Assembly (NCBI RefSeq): GCF_934747485.1
Contig: NZ_CAKVGN010000043.1
Span: forward strand, 1-26,378
Origin: an uncultured Brachyspira sp.
Lineage (GTDB): Bacteria; Spirochaetota; Brachyspiria; Brachyspirales; Brachyspiraceae
Length of the DNA stretch: 26,378 bases
Direction: 5' to 3'
The notes beneath the pieces are model-generated. The model saw only the letters and a list, made by a program, of their open reading frames with translations. It was not told the origin of the DNA and did not search any database. Position 1 is the first letter of the stretch. The number at the start of each line of letters is the position of its first letter. Below are positions 9,048-16,015 of the stretch, in pieces. A program made the translations under genes and the position numbers.

Positions 9048-10370
9048 ATGAAAAAAACTATTTACATTTTTATTTTATTTATAATTATTTTCTCAAACAT
9101 ATATGCAAAAGATAAAGTATATGTTATAAAAAAATTAGAGTTTCAAGAAGTAAATAGATGGTACGCCTCATATATAAAAAATGGATTAGAAGAGGCTAAA
9201 AAAAATGATGCTTCTTTGATAATACTTGAAATTGATACACCGGGTGGGCTTTTGTCGTCTGCATTAGAGATAAAAAATGCATTGATAGAAAGTGATATAC
9301 CTGTAACAGCATATATAAACAAAAATGCATTATCTGCGGGAGCTTTAATATCTTTGAGCTGCTCAGAAATTTACATGTCTGATGGAAGTATTATAGGGGC
9401 GGCTACTCCTGTATATCTTCAAGGCGGAGAACCAAAGAAGGCAAGCGAAAAAGAAGTTAGTGCTATGCGTGCTGCTATGAGGGCTTCTGCTGAACACTCT
9501 AAAAAAAATGCAAAGGCTGCTGAGGCTATGGTTGATGAAACTATTGTATTAACTAAAAGAGATGACGGTATTGATTTGGACGATAAAACACTCCTTACAT
9601 TGAGTGCTGATGAAGCTGTAAAAATAAATATTGCAAATAGCAAGGCAAACTCTGTAGAAGAAATATTAAAAATAAAAAATATTGATGATTATGAGATAAT
9701 AAATTTTGAAGAAGGTCAGTATGATTTTATTTTGAGATTTTTAAGTAATCCTGCAGTGTTGAGCATATTAATATCAATCGCTATAGCTGGAATATATTTA
9801 GAGATAAAAACACCTGGGTTTGGTATAGGCGGTGTGGTTGCTATAGTATGTTTCTTCTTATTTTTTACGGCACAATTTTTTATTGGCGACAGCGGATTTA
9901 TTTCGCCTGCTGTGTTTTTGCTTGGTATAATTTTGCTTGCTTTAGAGATTTTTGTTATACCGGGTTTTGGAGTTACAGGAATTGCTGGAATCATTGCCAT
10001 ATTTGCAAGTATATTTATGTCTTTTGGAATAGCTAATATATCTCAAGCTGTATTTGTAATTTTTGTTTCACTTATCATAGATATTATACTTATTATATTA
10101 ATGGCAAGGTTTATGACAAAATCTAAAGTGTTTAAAAGTAAGATGTTCTTAGAAACAGATACATCAGGATATCATTCAAGCGAGTCTTATGATGATTTAC
10201 TTGGTCTTGAGGGAATAGCTTATACGCCTTTTAGACCATCAGGAAACATTTTAATTGATGATAAAAAATATGATGCTATTAGTGAAGGCGAGTTTATACA
10301 AAAAGATGCCAAGTTAAAAGTAATACTTGTAAATGGTAATAAGATAGTGGTGAAAGAGATAAAAGAATAA
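9048..10370 (+). CDS. NfeD-family membrane-bound serine protease (ClpP-like)
   Basis: This 440-residue full-length NfeD (NfeD1b/STOPP-type) protein starts with a signal peptide or anchor (1-20). A ClpP/SppA-fold protease domain follows, with the LEIDTPGG motif (60-67), the nucleophile S96 in ALSAGALIS and the likely general-base K135 in the helix starting SEKEVSAMRAAM. This matches the Ser-Lys dyad of the archaeal enzyme PH1510. Four membrane helices (about 228-355) and a C-terminal NfeD OB-fold (about 370-440) follow. In other organisms such proteases cleave the C-terminus of stomatin/flotillin partners, which often lie next door; no stomatin gene is adjacent here. The ATG start has only an A-rich leader. 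A hairpin follows the stop. Confidence 0.92.
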   Translation: MKKTIYIFILFIIIFSNIYAKDKVYVIKKLEFQEVNRWYASYIKNGLEEAKKNDASLIILEIDTPGGLLSSALEIKNALIESDIPVTAYINKNALSAGALISLSCSEIYMSDGSIIGAATPVYLQGGEPKKASEKEVSAMRAAMRASAEHSKKNAKAAEAMVDETIVLTKRDDGIDLDDKTLLTLSADEAVKINIANSKANSVEEILKIKNIDDYEIINFEEGQYDFILRFLSNPAVLSILISIAIAGIYLEIKTPGFGIGGVVAIVCFFLFFTAQFFIGDSGFISPAVFLLGIILLALEIFVIPGFGVTGIAGIIAIFASIFMSFGIANISQAVFVIFVSLIIDIILIILMARFMTKSKVFKSKMFLETDTSGYHSSESYDDLLGLEGIAYTPFRPSGNILIDDKKYDAISEGEFIQKDAKLKVILVNGNKIVVKEIKE

Positions 10371-10423
10371 TCTACAGCAAATATTAATGTATTTTAAACA
10401 AATTAGTTTTGCAAGCTATCTAT

Positions 10424-10472
10424 ATATTTTCACTTGCTTTTTCGATTTGCGAAAAATGACTTGTGAAGATAT
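10424..10472. terminator. Imperfect long hairpin between convergent genes
   Basis: The arms ATATTTTCACTTG...TTTTTCG and CGAAAAA...CTTGTGAAGATAT pair with small mismatches around a loop at about 10445-10449. The position between the convergent NfeD and SprA-motif genes suggests a bidirectional terminator. Confidence 0.5.
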
Positions 10473-10526
10473 TTATTGCTTTATGCAGCAAATAATAATT
10501 AGTTTATAAGTTTACAATATAATTTT

Positions 10527-10760
10527 TTAAGCTAAAACACTGAAAGCTCTTACTGAAGCTATATCTATTCTAAGCTGAAGTATATATCTTTTACCATCTC
10601 TTCCCATAGCATAAGTATATCTGCTGGAAAGAGGAGACATATTTTGAGCCTGCTGATTAATATTAGTAGGTTTTACTTCTACTATATTTGGTTTAGTAGT
10701 AATTGAAGTAGCATTCATTTGCATAGCTTTGTTATTAGAAGATATACTGCTTATAGTCAT
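10527..10760 (-). CDS. Tiny protein carrying a SprA-like C-terminal motif
   Basis: This is a 77-residue protein with a strong ribosome binding site (AAGGAG at 10768-10773). The N-terminal 45 residues are Ser/Thr/Asn-rich and low in complexity. The C-terminal part, RYTYAMGRDGKRYILQLRID (47-66), closely matches the SYTYQTGPDGKRYAVGGEV-type motif that follows the HExxH metalloprotease helix in the SprA-related family. The HExxH part itself is absent, so it cannot be a protease alone. It could be a trimmed descendant, a partner or a structural mini-protein. There is no signal peptide or membrane segment. It stands alone between two plus-strand genes. I am sure the gene is real and less sure of the family link, which I recognise from memory of the motif. 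Confidence 0.65.
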   Translation of the reverse strand: MTISSISSNNKAMQMNATSITTKPNIVEVKPTNINQQAQNMSPLSSRYTYAMGRDGKRYILQLRIDIASVRAFSVLA

Positions 10761-11048
10761 ATAATTTCTCCTTAAATTAATTAACTATAATAATTAACGG
10801 CAATCTATAAAAAAGTTTAGTATTTTATTTTATTATTTAATAAAAATATATACATTATTTTAATATGGTTTATAATTAAAGTATTGGATAATATATGGAA
10901 CTTTTAAAAAACATATTTTTTTATTTTATATTCTATCAAAAGCATAAAATTCCTCCAGACATTTCAACGCTAAAGTAGGCAGTTAGTCTATATAAAAAAA
11001 CAATCAATATAATAATTTTATTTCTAAAAATTAATTAAAGGACATAAT

Positions 11049-12644
11049 ATGAAAAAATATATTTTAATATTATCTTTTATAACAATTTATTTCATAATAT
11101 CTTGCGGTAAAAATAATACAGATAATTCTCTAATAGTAAATATAGGTCCGGAACCAAAAACTCTTGACCCTACATATACAGAAACATATGATAGTTCAGC
11201 ATATATAGCACATACATTTGAAGGATTAACTTCAAGAGATAAAGATGATAAGTTAATACCAGCAGTAGCTGAAAGTTGGGATATTAGTGATGACTATTTA
11301 ACATACACATTCTATTTAAGAACAAATGCTAAATGGTCTGATGGAAAAGAAGTTACAGCAAATGATTTTGTATATGCATGGCAAAGAGCGGTTGATCCAA
11401 AGGTAGCAAGCTCTGTAAGCTATCAATTAAACCCAATAAAAAACGCATCAAAAATTATAAAAGGAGAATTGCCACTAACAGAACTTGGAGTAAAAGCCAT
11501 TGATGATTATACATTAGAAGTAAACTTAGAAAGCCCTACAGCATATTTTTTGGATTTACTTTCTATTACAATATATAGCCCGCTTAGAAAAGATATAATA
11601 GATAAATACGGCGATGCTTGGACTCAAGAAGAATATATTGGAAATGGACCTTTTTTTGTTAAAGAACATATAAATAACGATAAAATAGTAATGGAAAAAA
11701 ATACTAATTATTGGAACAAAGATACTATAATACCTCAAACAATAACTTTTTCATTATTGGATAATCCAAATACAATAGTTGCATCAATACAAGACGGAAC
11801 ATTATTATTTGGAAGCAATCCTCCATTACAGGATATACCAAAATTAACAGAAGAAGGATATATTGATTATGTGCCTTTGCTTGGAATATATTTTCTATCT
11901 ATAAATACAACAAACGAAGTATTAAGAGATAAAAATGTAAGGAAAGCTCTTTCTTTAGCAATAGATAGAAATTATATAGTAGAAAAAGTTACAAAAGGAA
12001 ATGAAATACCAGCAGCGGCATTAGTACCATATTCTGTATTTGATATAGAAGGTTCTTTTAGAGAAAAAGGCGGAAATTATTTTAGCGTAGATGAGAATGA
12101 TTATCAAAAAAACATAGAAGAAGCTAAAAGGCTATTGGCAGAAGCAGGTTACAGCAATGGAAGCAACTTTCCTGTGTTGGAATATAGTGTAGAATCTCAA
12201 AGTTCGTTAAATATATTTGAGGCTATTCAGCAGATGTGGAAAGAAAATCTTAATATAGATGCGAGAGTTAATCAGCTTGAATGGGGAGTTTTTATGCAAA
12301 CTACAAGGGGAGATAAAAACTTTGAAATAGCACGTTCAGGTTGGATGGGTGATTATAATGACCCTATGACATTTTTAGATACATTTTTAAGCTATAGCCC
12401 TCAAAATACAGGAAGCTATTATAATAAAGAATATGAACAATTAATTCAGTCTGCACTCACTAATGGCGATAAAATATCAAGAATGAAAACATTGCATGAA
12501 GCAGAAGATGTATTAATGGAGGATATGCCTTTTATTCCTTTATATTTTTATAATAGAGTGATACTTGTTAGACCAGAGTTAAGAGATGTTATGATAAGTA
12601 ATGTAATACCTCCAAGATTTTTTTATGCTTATGTAGAGAAGTAA
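11049..12644 (+). CDS. Oligopeptide ABC transporter substrate-binding lipoprotein (OppA family)
   Basis: This is a 531-residue SBP_bac_5 family protein. The signal sequence ends in the lipobox IISC, with the lipidated Cys at 19. Family landmarks are GPEPKTLDPTYTE near the N-terminus, LIPAVAESWDISDDYLTYTF, LRTNAKWSDGKEVTANDFVY, LDNPNTIVASIQDG, VRKALSLAIDR, and the C-terminal ERW-like NFEIARSGWMGDYNDPMTFLD. It binds peptides outside the cytoplasmic membrane and hands them to an Opp/Dpp permease. No permease or ATPase genes lie next to it, so it must share one encoded elsewhere. An AAAGGAC ribosome binding site precedes the ATG. It is clearly paralogous to the inverted gene at 16016-17623. A hairpin with G/C-rich arms follows the stop. 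Confidence 0.94.
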   Translation: MKKYILILSFITIYFIISCGKNNTDNSLIVNIGPEPKTLDPTYTETYDSSAYIAHTFEGLTSRDKDDKLIPAVAESWDISDDYLTYTFYLRTNAKWSDGKEVTANDFVYAWQRAVDPKVASSVSYQLNPIKNASKIIKGELPLTELGVKAIDDYTLEVNLESPTAYFLDLLSITIYSPLRKDIIDKYGDAWTQEEYIGNGPFFVKEHINNDKIVMEKNTNYWNKDTIIPQTITFSLLDNPNTIVASIQDGTLLFGSNPPLQDIPKLTEEGYIDYVPLLGIYFLSINTTNEVLRDKNVRKALSLAIDRNYIVEKVTKGNEIPAAALVPYSVFDIEGSFREKGGNYFSVDENDYQKNIEEAKRLLAEAGYSNGSNFPVLEYSVESQSSLNIFEAIQQMWKENLNIDARVNQLEWGVFMQTTRGDKNFEIARSGWMGDYNDPMTFLDTFLSYSPQNTGSYYNKEYEQLIQSALTNGDKISRMKTLHEAEDVLMEDMPFIPLYFYNRVILVRPELRDVMISNVIPPRFFYAYVEK

Positions 12645-12663
12645 TTTTATTTTGATAAAAACA

Positions 12664-12708
12664 AGTGGGGATATAATTAAAATTTTAAAACTTAATTACA
12701 CTCCCCAC
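12664..12708. terminator. Hairpin downstream of the oppA paralogue, also the start of a repeat unit
   Basis: GTGGGGA (12665-12671) pairs with TCCCCAC (12702-12708), and inside it TAATTAA pairs with TTAATTA around an AATTTTAAAAC loop. It lies about 20 bases after the OppA-family stop. The same hairpin recurs, in diverged form, at about 13009-13050. Confidence 0.5.
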
Positions 12709-13242
12709 CCTCAAGACTTTTTAGATTATTTGCTATTTTTATTTTAGTTTTATTTTTTGTGCATTACTCTTATTTTCAGCCCCACCCAAGCGTTTTTTAA
12801 ATTTGTTGCTGCTTTACCGCACGGTAAACAAAGCATAAAATATAAATTTTATTAATAATTGCAATAAATCAAAAAATTAATACCGGCCAACCGTGCGTTA
12901 ACAAATATTTTAAACTTAATAAAAACTTGGGCGGGCGTTAACATTTCTAAAAAGGCAATAAAAATAATTTAAATTAAAATTTAAAAAACAAGCTATAAAG
13001 AATAAAGGGCGGGGTATGTAAATAAAGTTTTAAAATTTAATTACGTTCCCCTCCCTCAAGGCTTTCTGTGTTATCTGATGTTTTTAAATTATTTTTCTTT
13101 TTTGTTTAAATTGTTATTTTTGTGTCCCACCCAAGCATTTTTTAAATTTGATGCTTATTTACCGCACGACCAAATATTTAATTTAATATGTTTTATGATA
13201 ATATAATTTAAATAATATATGTAATTTCATTTACCGTGCGTT
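12665..13242. repeat. Diverged tandem and inverted repeat cluster in a gene-free stretch
   Basis: No gene is visible in 12645-13276. Two direct copies of a unit of about 155-160 bases occur at about 12665-12818 and 13009-13168. Each has a C/G-rich hairpin, then CCCTCAAG-CTTT, a T-rich middle, and an end block CCCACCCAAGC...TTTTTTAAATTTG-TGCT...TTTACCGCACG. The end block also occurs inverted at about 12891-12942 (CCGTGCGTTAAC...CTTGGGCGGG), and a short inverted remnant ACCGTGCGTT lies at 13233-13242. The copies keep their terminal blocks while the middles have diverged, as expected of a non-coding element rather than a decayed gene. Confidence 0.75.
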
Positions 13243-13276
13243 GAATTATTTTTTATAAATAGAACTATTTTAAAAA

Positions 13277-13798
13277 CTAAATATATGAACCTATACATTC
13301 ATAGAATTTTTTAAATGTTTCTTTTACATCATTATCCCAATTGTTATGATTAAAAATTACTGATGCACATTCTCTATATAATTCATCTCTCTCTTCAGAT
13401 AATTTTATCAATTTGTTTTTATCTTGCACGAGTAATGGACGTTTGGATACATTTATATTTTTTACTATAAGCTCGGCGGGTCTGTCGATAAAAATAACTA
13501 TGCCTCGCTCTCGCATCAAAACTCTATTTTTTTCTTTTAATACGCTTCCGCCGCCGGTAGATATAACAGTATTTTTTATATTAGATAACTCTTCGAGTAT
13601 ATTGCTTTCTACTTCTCTAAAATATTCTTCTCCGCTATCTTCAAATATTTTGCTTATAGTTTTTTGCTCTCTATCTTCTATAACCTTATCCATATCAAAA
13701 AAAGTGTAGTTAATATATTCTGCCAAAAGTTTTGATAAATCAGTCTTTCCACTACCCGGAAGACCAATAACAAATATAGTGCTTTTCAAATTATTCAT
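13277..13798 (-). CDS. aroK: Shikimate kinase
   Basis: This enzyme phosphorylates shikimate at the 3-hydroxyl with ATP, the fifth step of the chorismate pathway, in the cytoplasm. About 173 residues is normal length. Walker A GLPGSGKT lies at 12-19. Shikimate-binding residues are D37 in FFDMD, R61 in EYFREVE and the STGGGS loop (80-85), and the lid arginine R120 lies in KRPLL. The open frame extends to a TTG at 13810, but that codon is part of the GGAG ribosome binding site (13805-13808). ATG at 13798 (spacing 6) or 13801 fits better. The gene then overlaps the end of pheA by 8 bases within ATGATGAATAA, so the two are translationally coupled in a pheA-aroK operon. Confidence 0.93.
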   Translation of the reverse strand: MNNLKSTIFVIGLPGSGKTDLSKLLAEYINYTFFDMDKVIEDREQKTISKIFEDSGEEYFREVESNILEELSNIKNTVISTGGGSVLKEKNRVLMRERGIVIFIDRPAELIVKNINVSKRPLLVQDKNKLIKLSEERDELYRECASVIFNHNNWDNDVKETFKKFYECIGSYI

Positions 13799-14900
13799 CA
13801 TAAACTCCAAGAACTATAAAATTTTCTACACTATTTTTAAACTCTTCAAAAATGTTTTTAGCTTCATCGCTTTCAAAATTTCCAACCATATCAATATAAA
13901 AATAATACTGCCACTTTCTTTCAACATGCGGACGGCTTACTATAGATGTTAAATTAAATATTTTTAGTTTATCTAAAACATTAGCAAGAGAACCATTTTC
14001 ATGCGGAAGTAAAAATCTCATAGTCATCTTATTTCCAGAGTTTAGAGCATTATCATAATTGCTCACTACTATAAACCTTGTAGTATTGCCTTTTATGTTT
14101 TCAATATTCTCTTTTAAGATGTTTAAATTATAAATATTATAAGCATTTTTATTGGATATAGAAGCTAAAGAATCGTCATTGCTGTTTGATACAAGAAAAG
14201 CAGCTTCTGCAGTGTTTGTAGAGAAAATCTCTTCATAATTATTCTCTTTTATAAAATTAGAACATTGCTTTAATGCCTGATGATGTGATATTACTTTTTT
14301 TATATTATTAATATTAGTATTTTTATTTGCCATAAGTGCATATTCTATTGTAAGATAAACCTCACCAACTATTTTACAATTATAATCAGCAAGTATATCA
14401 AGCACCTCATTAACCATTCCTGTAGAAGAATTTTCAAGCGGCAAAACACCATAATAACTCTCAGAACTTCTTATACTCTCAAGCACCTCTTCAAAACTCT
14501 TTTTCTTTATTAATTTAGCATCATCTCCAAAAAACTTTTTAGCAGCCTCATAACCGTTTCCGCCTTCTCTTCCTTGATACGCTATAACAGAGTCATATTT
14601 TATTTTTTTATTATCATTATTTTTTTTATTATTATCAATCAAGTGCTTTTGAATCTGCTTAGATGTATACATTATATCATTATAAATAGTAGTAATTAAA
14701 TTGGATAATTCTTTATTTTCAAGAAGATTTATCTTGCTTGCTATAACCTCTTTTTCTCTCTTAGGGTCAAATATCGGAGCATTGTTTTTTTTCTTAATCT
14801 CTCCAACTTTTACACTAACTTTCATTCTCTCATCTATTAATCTTACAATATCTTTATCTATCTCATCAATTTTTTTTCTTAAATCTTTTAAGTCTTCCAT
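13791..14900 (-). CDS. pheA: Bifunctional chorismate mutase / prephenate dehydratase (P-protein)
   Basis: It converts chorismate to prephenate and then phenylpyruvate, the phenylalanine branch. The 369 residues hold three domains: AroQ-type chorismate mutase (1-88, LRKKIDEIDKDIVRLIDERM and later KREKEV), prephenate dehydratase (about 102-281, with PLENSSTG at 154-161 and the catalytic TRF at 274-276), and a C-terminal ACT domain (about 290-365) for feedback by phenylalanine. In the ACT domain GSLANVL (303-309) corresponds to the GALV motif. SRP (322-324) is kept, but the usual preceding Glu of ESRP is Val321, which may alter effector response. AAAGGTG precedes the ATG. It is the first gene of an operon with aroK, with its own clear promoter and a palindrome over the -35 box. 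Confidence 0.95.
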   Translation of the reverse strand: MEDLKDLRKKIDEIDKDIVRLIDERMKVSVKVGEIKKKNNAPIFDPKREKEVIASKINLLENKELSNLITTIYNDIMYTSKQIQKHLIDNNKKNNDNKKIKYDSVIAYQGREGGNGYEAAKKFFGDDAKLIKKKSFEEVLESIRSSESYYGVLPLENSSTGMVNEVLDILADYNCKIVGEVYLTIEYALMANKNTNINNIKKVISHHQALKQCSNFIKENNYEEIFSTNTAEAAFLVSNSNDDSLASISNKNAYNIYNLNILKENIENIKGNTTRFIVVSNYDNALNSGNKMTMRFLLPHENGSLANVLDKLKIFNLTSIVSRPHVERKWQYYFYIDMVGNFESDEAKNIFEEFKNSVENFIVLGVYDE

Positions 14901-14951
14901 TTATATTTCACCTTTATAAAGCATATTAATAATATCTTACTATTAGCGATA

Positions 14952-14989
14952 ATTATACAAAAAGGCTAAAAATTGTAAAGTGTACACTT
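14952..14989 (-). promoter_or_regulatory. pheA-aroK promoter with overlapping palindromic operator
   Basis: On the minus strand TTTACA (14974-14979) and TATAAT (14952-14957) are separated by 16 bases. The perfect 12-base palindrome AAGTGTACACTT (14978-14989) abuts and overlaps the first bases of the -35 box, a classic place for a repressor. It resembles half of a TyrR box but does not match the full TyrR consensus. The regulator is unknown. Confidence 0.6.
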
Positions 14990-15014
14990 AAAAATTAATA
15001 TTAAAAAATATTTG

Positions 15015-15908
15015 TTATTTATTTAAATAATCTTTCCATTGTTCTGGAAATCCTATATGAGTAAAATCTATATAATGTTTATATTCATCAATAAGTTTAA
15101 TAAAATTTGGAAGTATTTCTATATTCCATTTATTTTTAAAAGGATATAATTCTTTAACAGTTAAAATAGCACCCCATAATTTTCTTTTTGAATCGTTATG
15201 TAAATGATTCATTTCTTTTGGAATAGATGAAAAAATTCTATAATAAAGTCTGCCGTAATGTGCACATATATTTCTTAAATCTGTGCAGCAATGAAGCCAA
15301 CTTTTTAATTTTTTATCAGTAATATTATACATATCCTTTGCCAATATTTTTTGATCTTCTAATTTTAAATTAGCAAAAAAAGTTGATAACATTCCAAACG
15401 TGAATATTTCAGTTGCAACCCATATTGGAAATTTAGAGTTATATTTATTTATATGATGTTTGACAAATAAAATTTTTTTATTATTCTCAACTTCTTTTTT
15501 AAATTTTTTCATAAAATTTTTATGATATTCTATCTTTTTATTTATATGTTTTTGACTGGAATTTGTATTATAAAAATTTTTTTCATCTAAATATCCCAAT
15601 GCTCCATATTTATGAGCATGATAATATGCAATTTTTGCACGAATAAAAATCTCAATTTCTTCTAATGCATTAAATAATATAGCATGCAATTTTCTATCAA
15701 ACTCATAAATATTAAAAACTTTTTCAAATGAAGTTCCGCTGATGTAAGAATCATCAGTTTGTTTAAATGGTAAGAAATAAGCACTAAAACGATAGTAATT
15801 TATTGATTTAAGTATAGATATACATTTTTTATCATTATCTATAACACAGCCTCTATCTTTTAATTTTTGAAGCTGTTCTTCATATCTATAAGGACGTTTT
15901 ATATCCAT
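15015..15908 (-). CDS. Abi_2 (AbiD/AbiF) family HEPN protein, abortive infection
   Basis: This protein of about 297 residues belongs to the Abi_2 family. The N-terminus (RPYRYEEQLQKLKDRG, then LKSINYYRFSAYFLPF) and the middle (FDRKLHAILFNALEEIEIFI) are typical. Numbered from this start, two HEPN-type R-x(4-6)-H motifs are visible: R90-x6-H97 (RAKIAYYH) and R212-x4-H217 in DLRNICAHYGRLYYR. HEPN proteins of this kind are RNases that stop growth when triggered. The open frame reaches back to 15950, but that part runs through a structured RNA and lacks a ribosome binding site. The ATG at 15908 gives the N-terminus normal for the family. The gene has its own promoter at 15983-16010 and the RNA at 15914-15976 as leader. 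Which Abi subtype it is (AbiD, AbiD1 or AbiF) is less certain than the family. Confidence 0.88.
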   Translation of the reverse strand: MDIKRPYRYEEQLQKLKDRGCVIDNDKKCISILKSINYYRFSAYFLPFKQTDDSYISGTSFEKVFNIYEFDRKLHAILFNALEEIEIFIRAKIAYYHAHKYGALGYLDEKNFYNTNSSQKHINKKIEYHKNFMKKFKKEVENNKKILFVKHHINKYNSKFPIWVATEIFTFGMLSTFFANLKLEDQKILAKDMYNITDKKLKSWLHCCTDLRNICAHYGRLYYRIFSSIPKEMNHLHNDSKRKLWGAILTVKELYPFKNKWNIEILPNFIKLIDEYKHYIDFTHIGFPEQWKDYLNK

Positions 15909-15913
15909 AAAAT

Positions 15914-15976
15914 TAGACCAATAAAAAATGTCCCCCATGGTCCACGCCATAAAAATGGCATGCTGGGGGTCCTGTT
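15914..15976 (-). ncRNA. Structured leader RNA of the abi gene (abiF RNA motif candidate)
   Basis: Directly after a strong promoter, the minus strand reads a compact fold. CCCCCA (15964-15969) pairs with TGGGGG (15932-15937), and inside it TGCCAT pairs with ATGGCG around a TTTT loop (15945-15960). A six-T run (15923-15928) follows at once, as in an intrinsic terminator. The asymmetric 3' bulge TGGACCA (15938-15944) can pair over 7 bases (one G-U) with TGGTCTA (15914-15920), which would form a pseudoknot over the T-run. From memory, a conserved abiF RNA motif is known upstream of AbiF-type genes, and AbiF has been proposed to be a HEPN toxin held by this RNA. I infer that this RNA is the antitoxin or attenuator. 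Confidence 0.75.
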
Positions 15977-15982
15977 ATTTAT

Positions 15983-16010
15983 ATTATATACAATATGATA
16001 TTTTTGTCAA
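15983..16010 (-). promoter_or_regulatory. Strong promoter of the abi RNA and gene
   Basis: On the minus strand a consensus TTGACA (16005-16010) and TATAAT (15983-15988) are 16 bases apart. The start would fall near 15976, only a few bases before the hairpin, so the transcript begins with the structured RNA. Confidence 0.75.
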
Positions 16011-16015
16011 TTAAA

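Noticed and set aside
9716..10036. Long frames on both strands inside the NfeD gene
   Set aside because: They are shadows of the NfeD coding frame with no start signals or family motifs.
10895..10978. 27-codon plus-strand frame upstream of the first oppA gene
   Set aside because: There is no ribosome binding site and no recognisable content. Its high Ile/Phe content is expected by chance in AT-rich DNA.
12645..13276. CRISPR-like array in the repeat-rich stretch
   Set aside because: The units are few, long, diverged and partly inverted, with no regular spacers and no cas genes nearby.
15909..15950. N-terminal extension of the abi protein (14 residues)
   Set aside because: These codons run through the structured RNA stem and U-run, no ribosome binding site precedes the ATG at 15950, and the extension is not part of the usual Abi_2 N-terminus.
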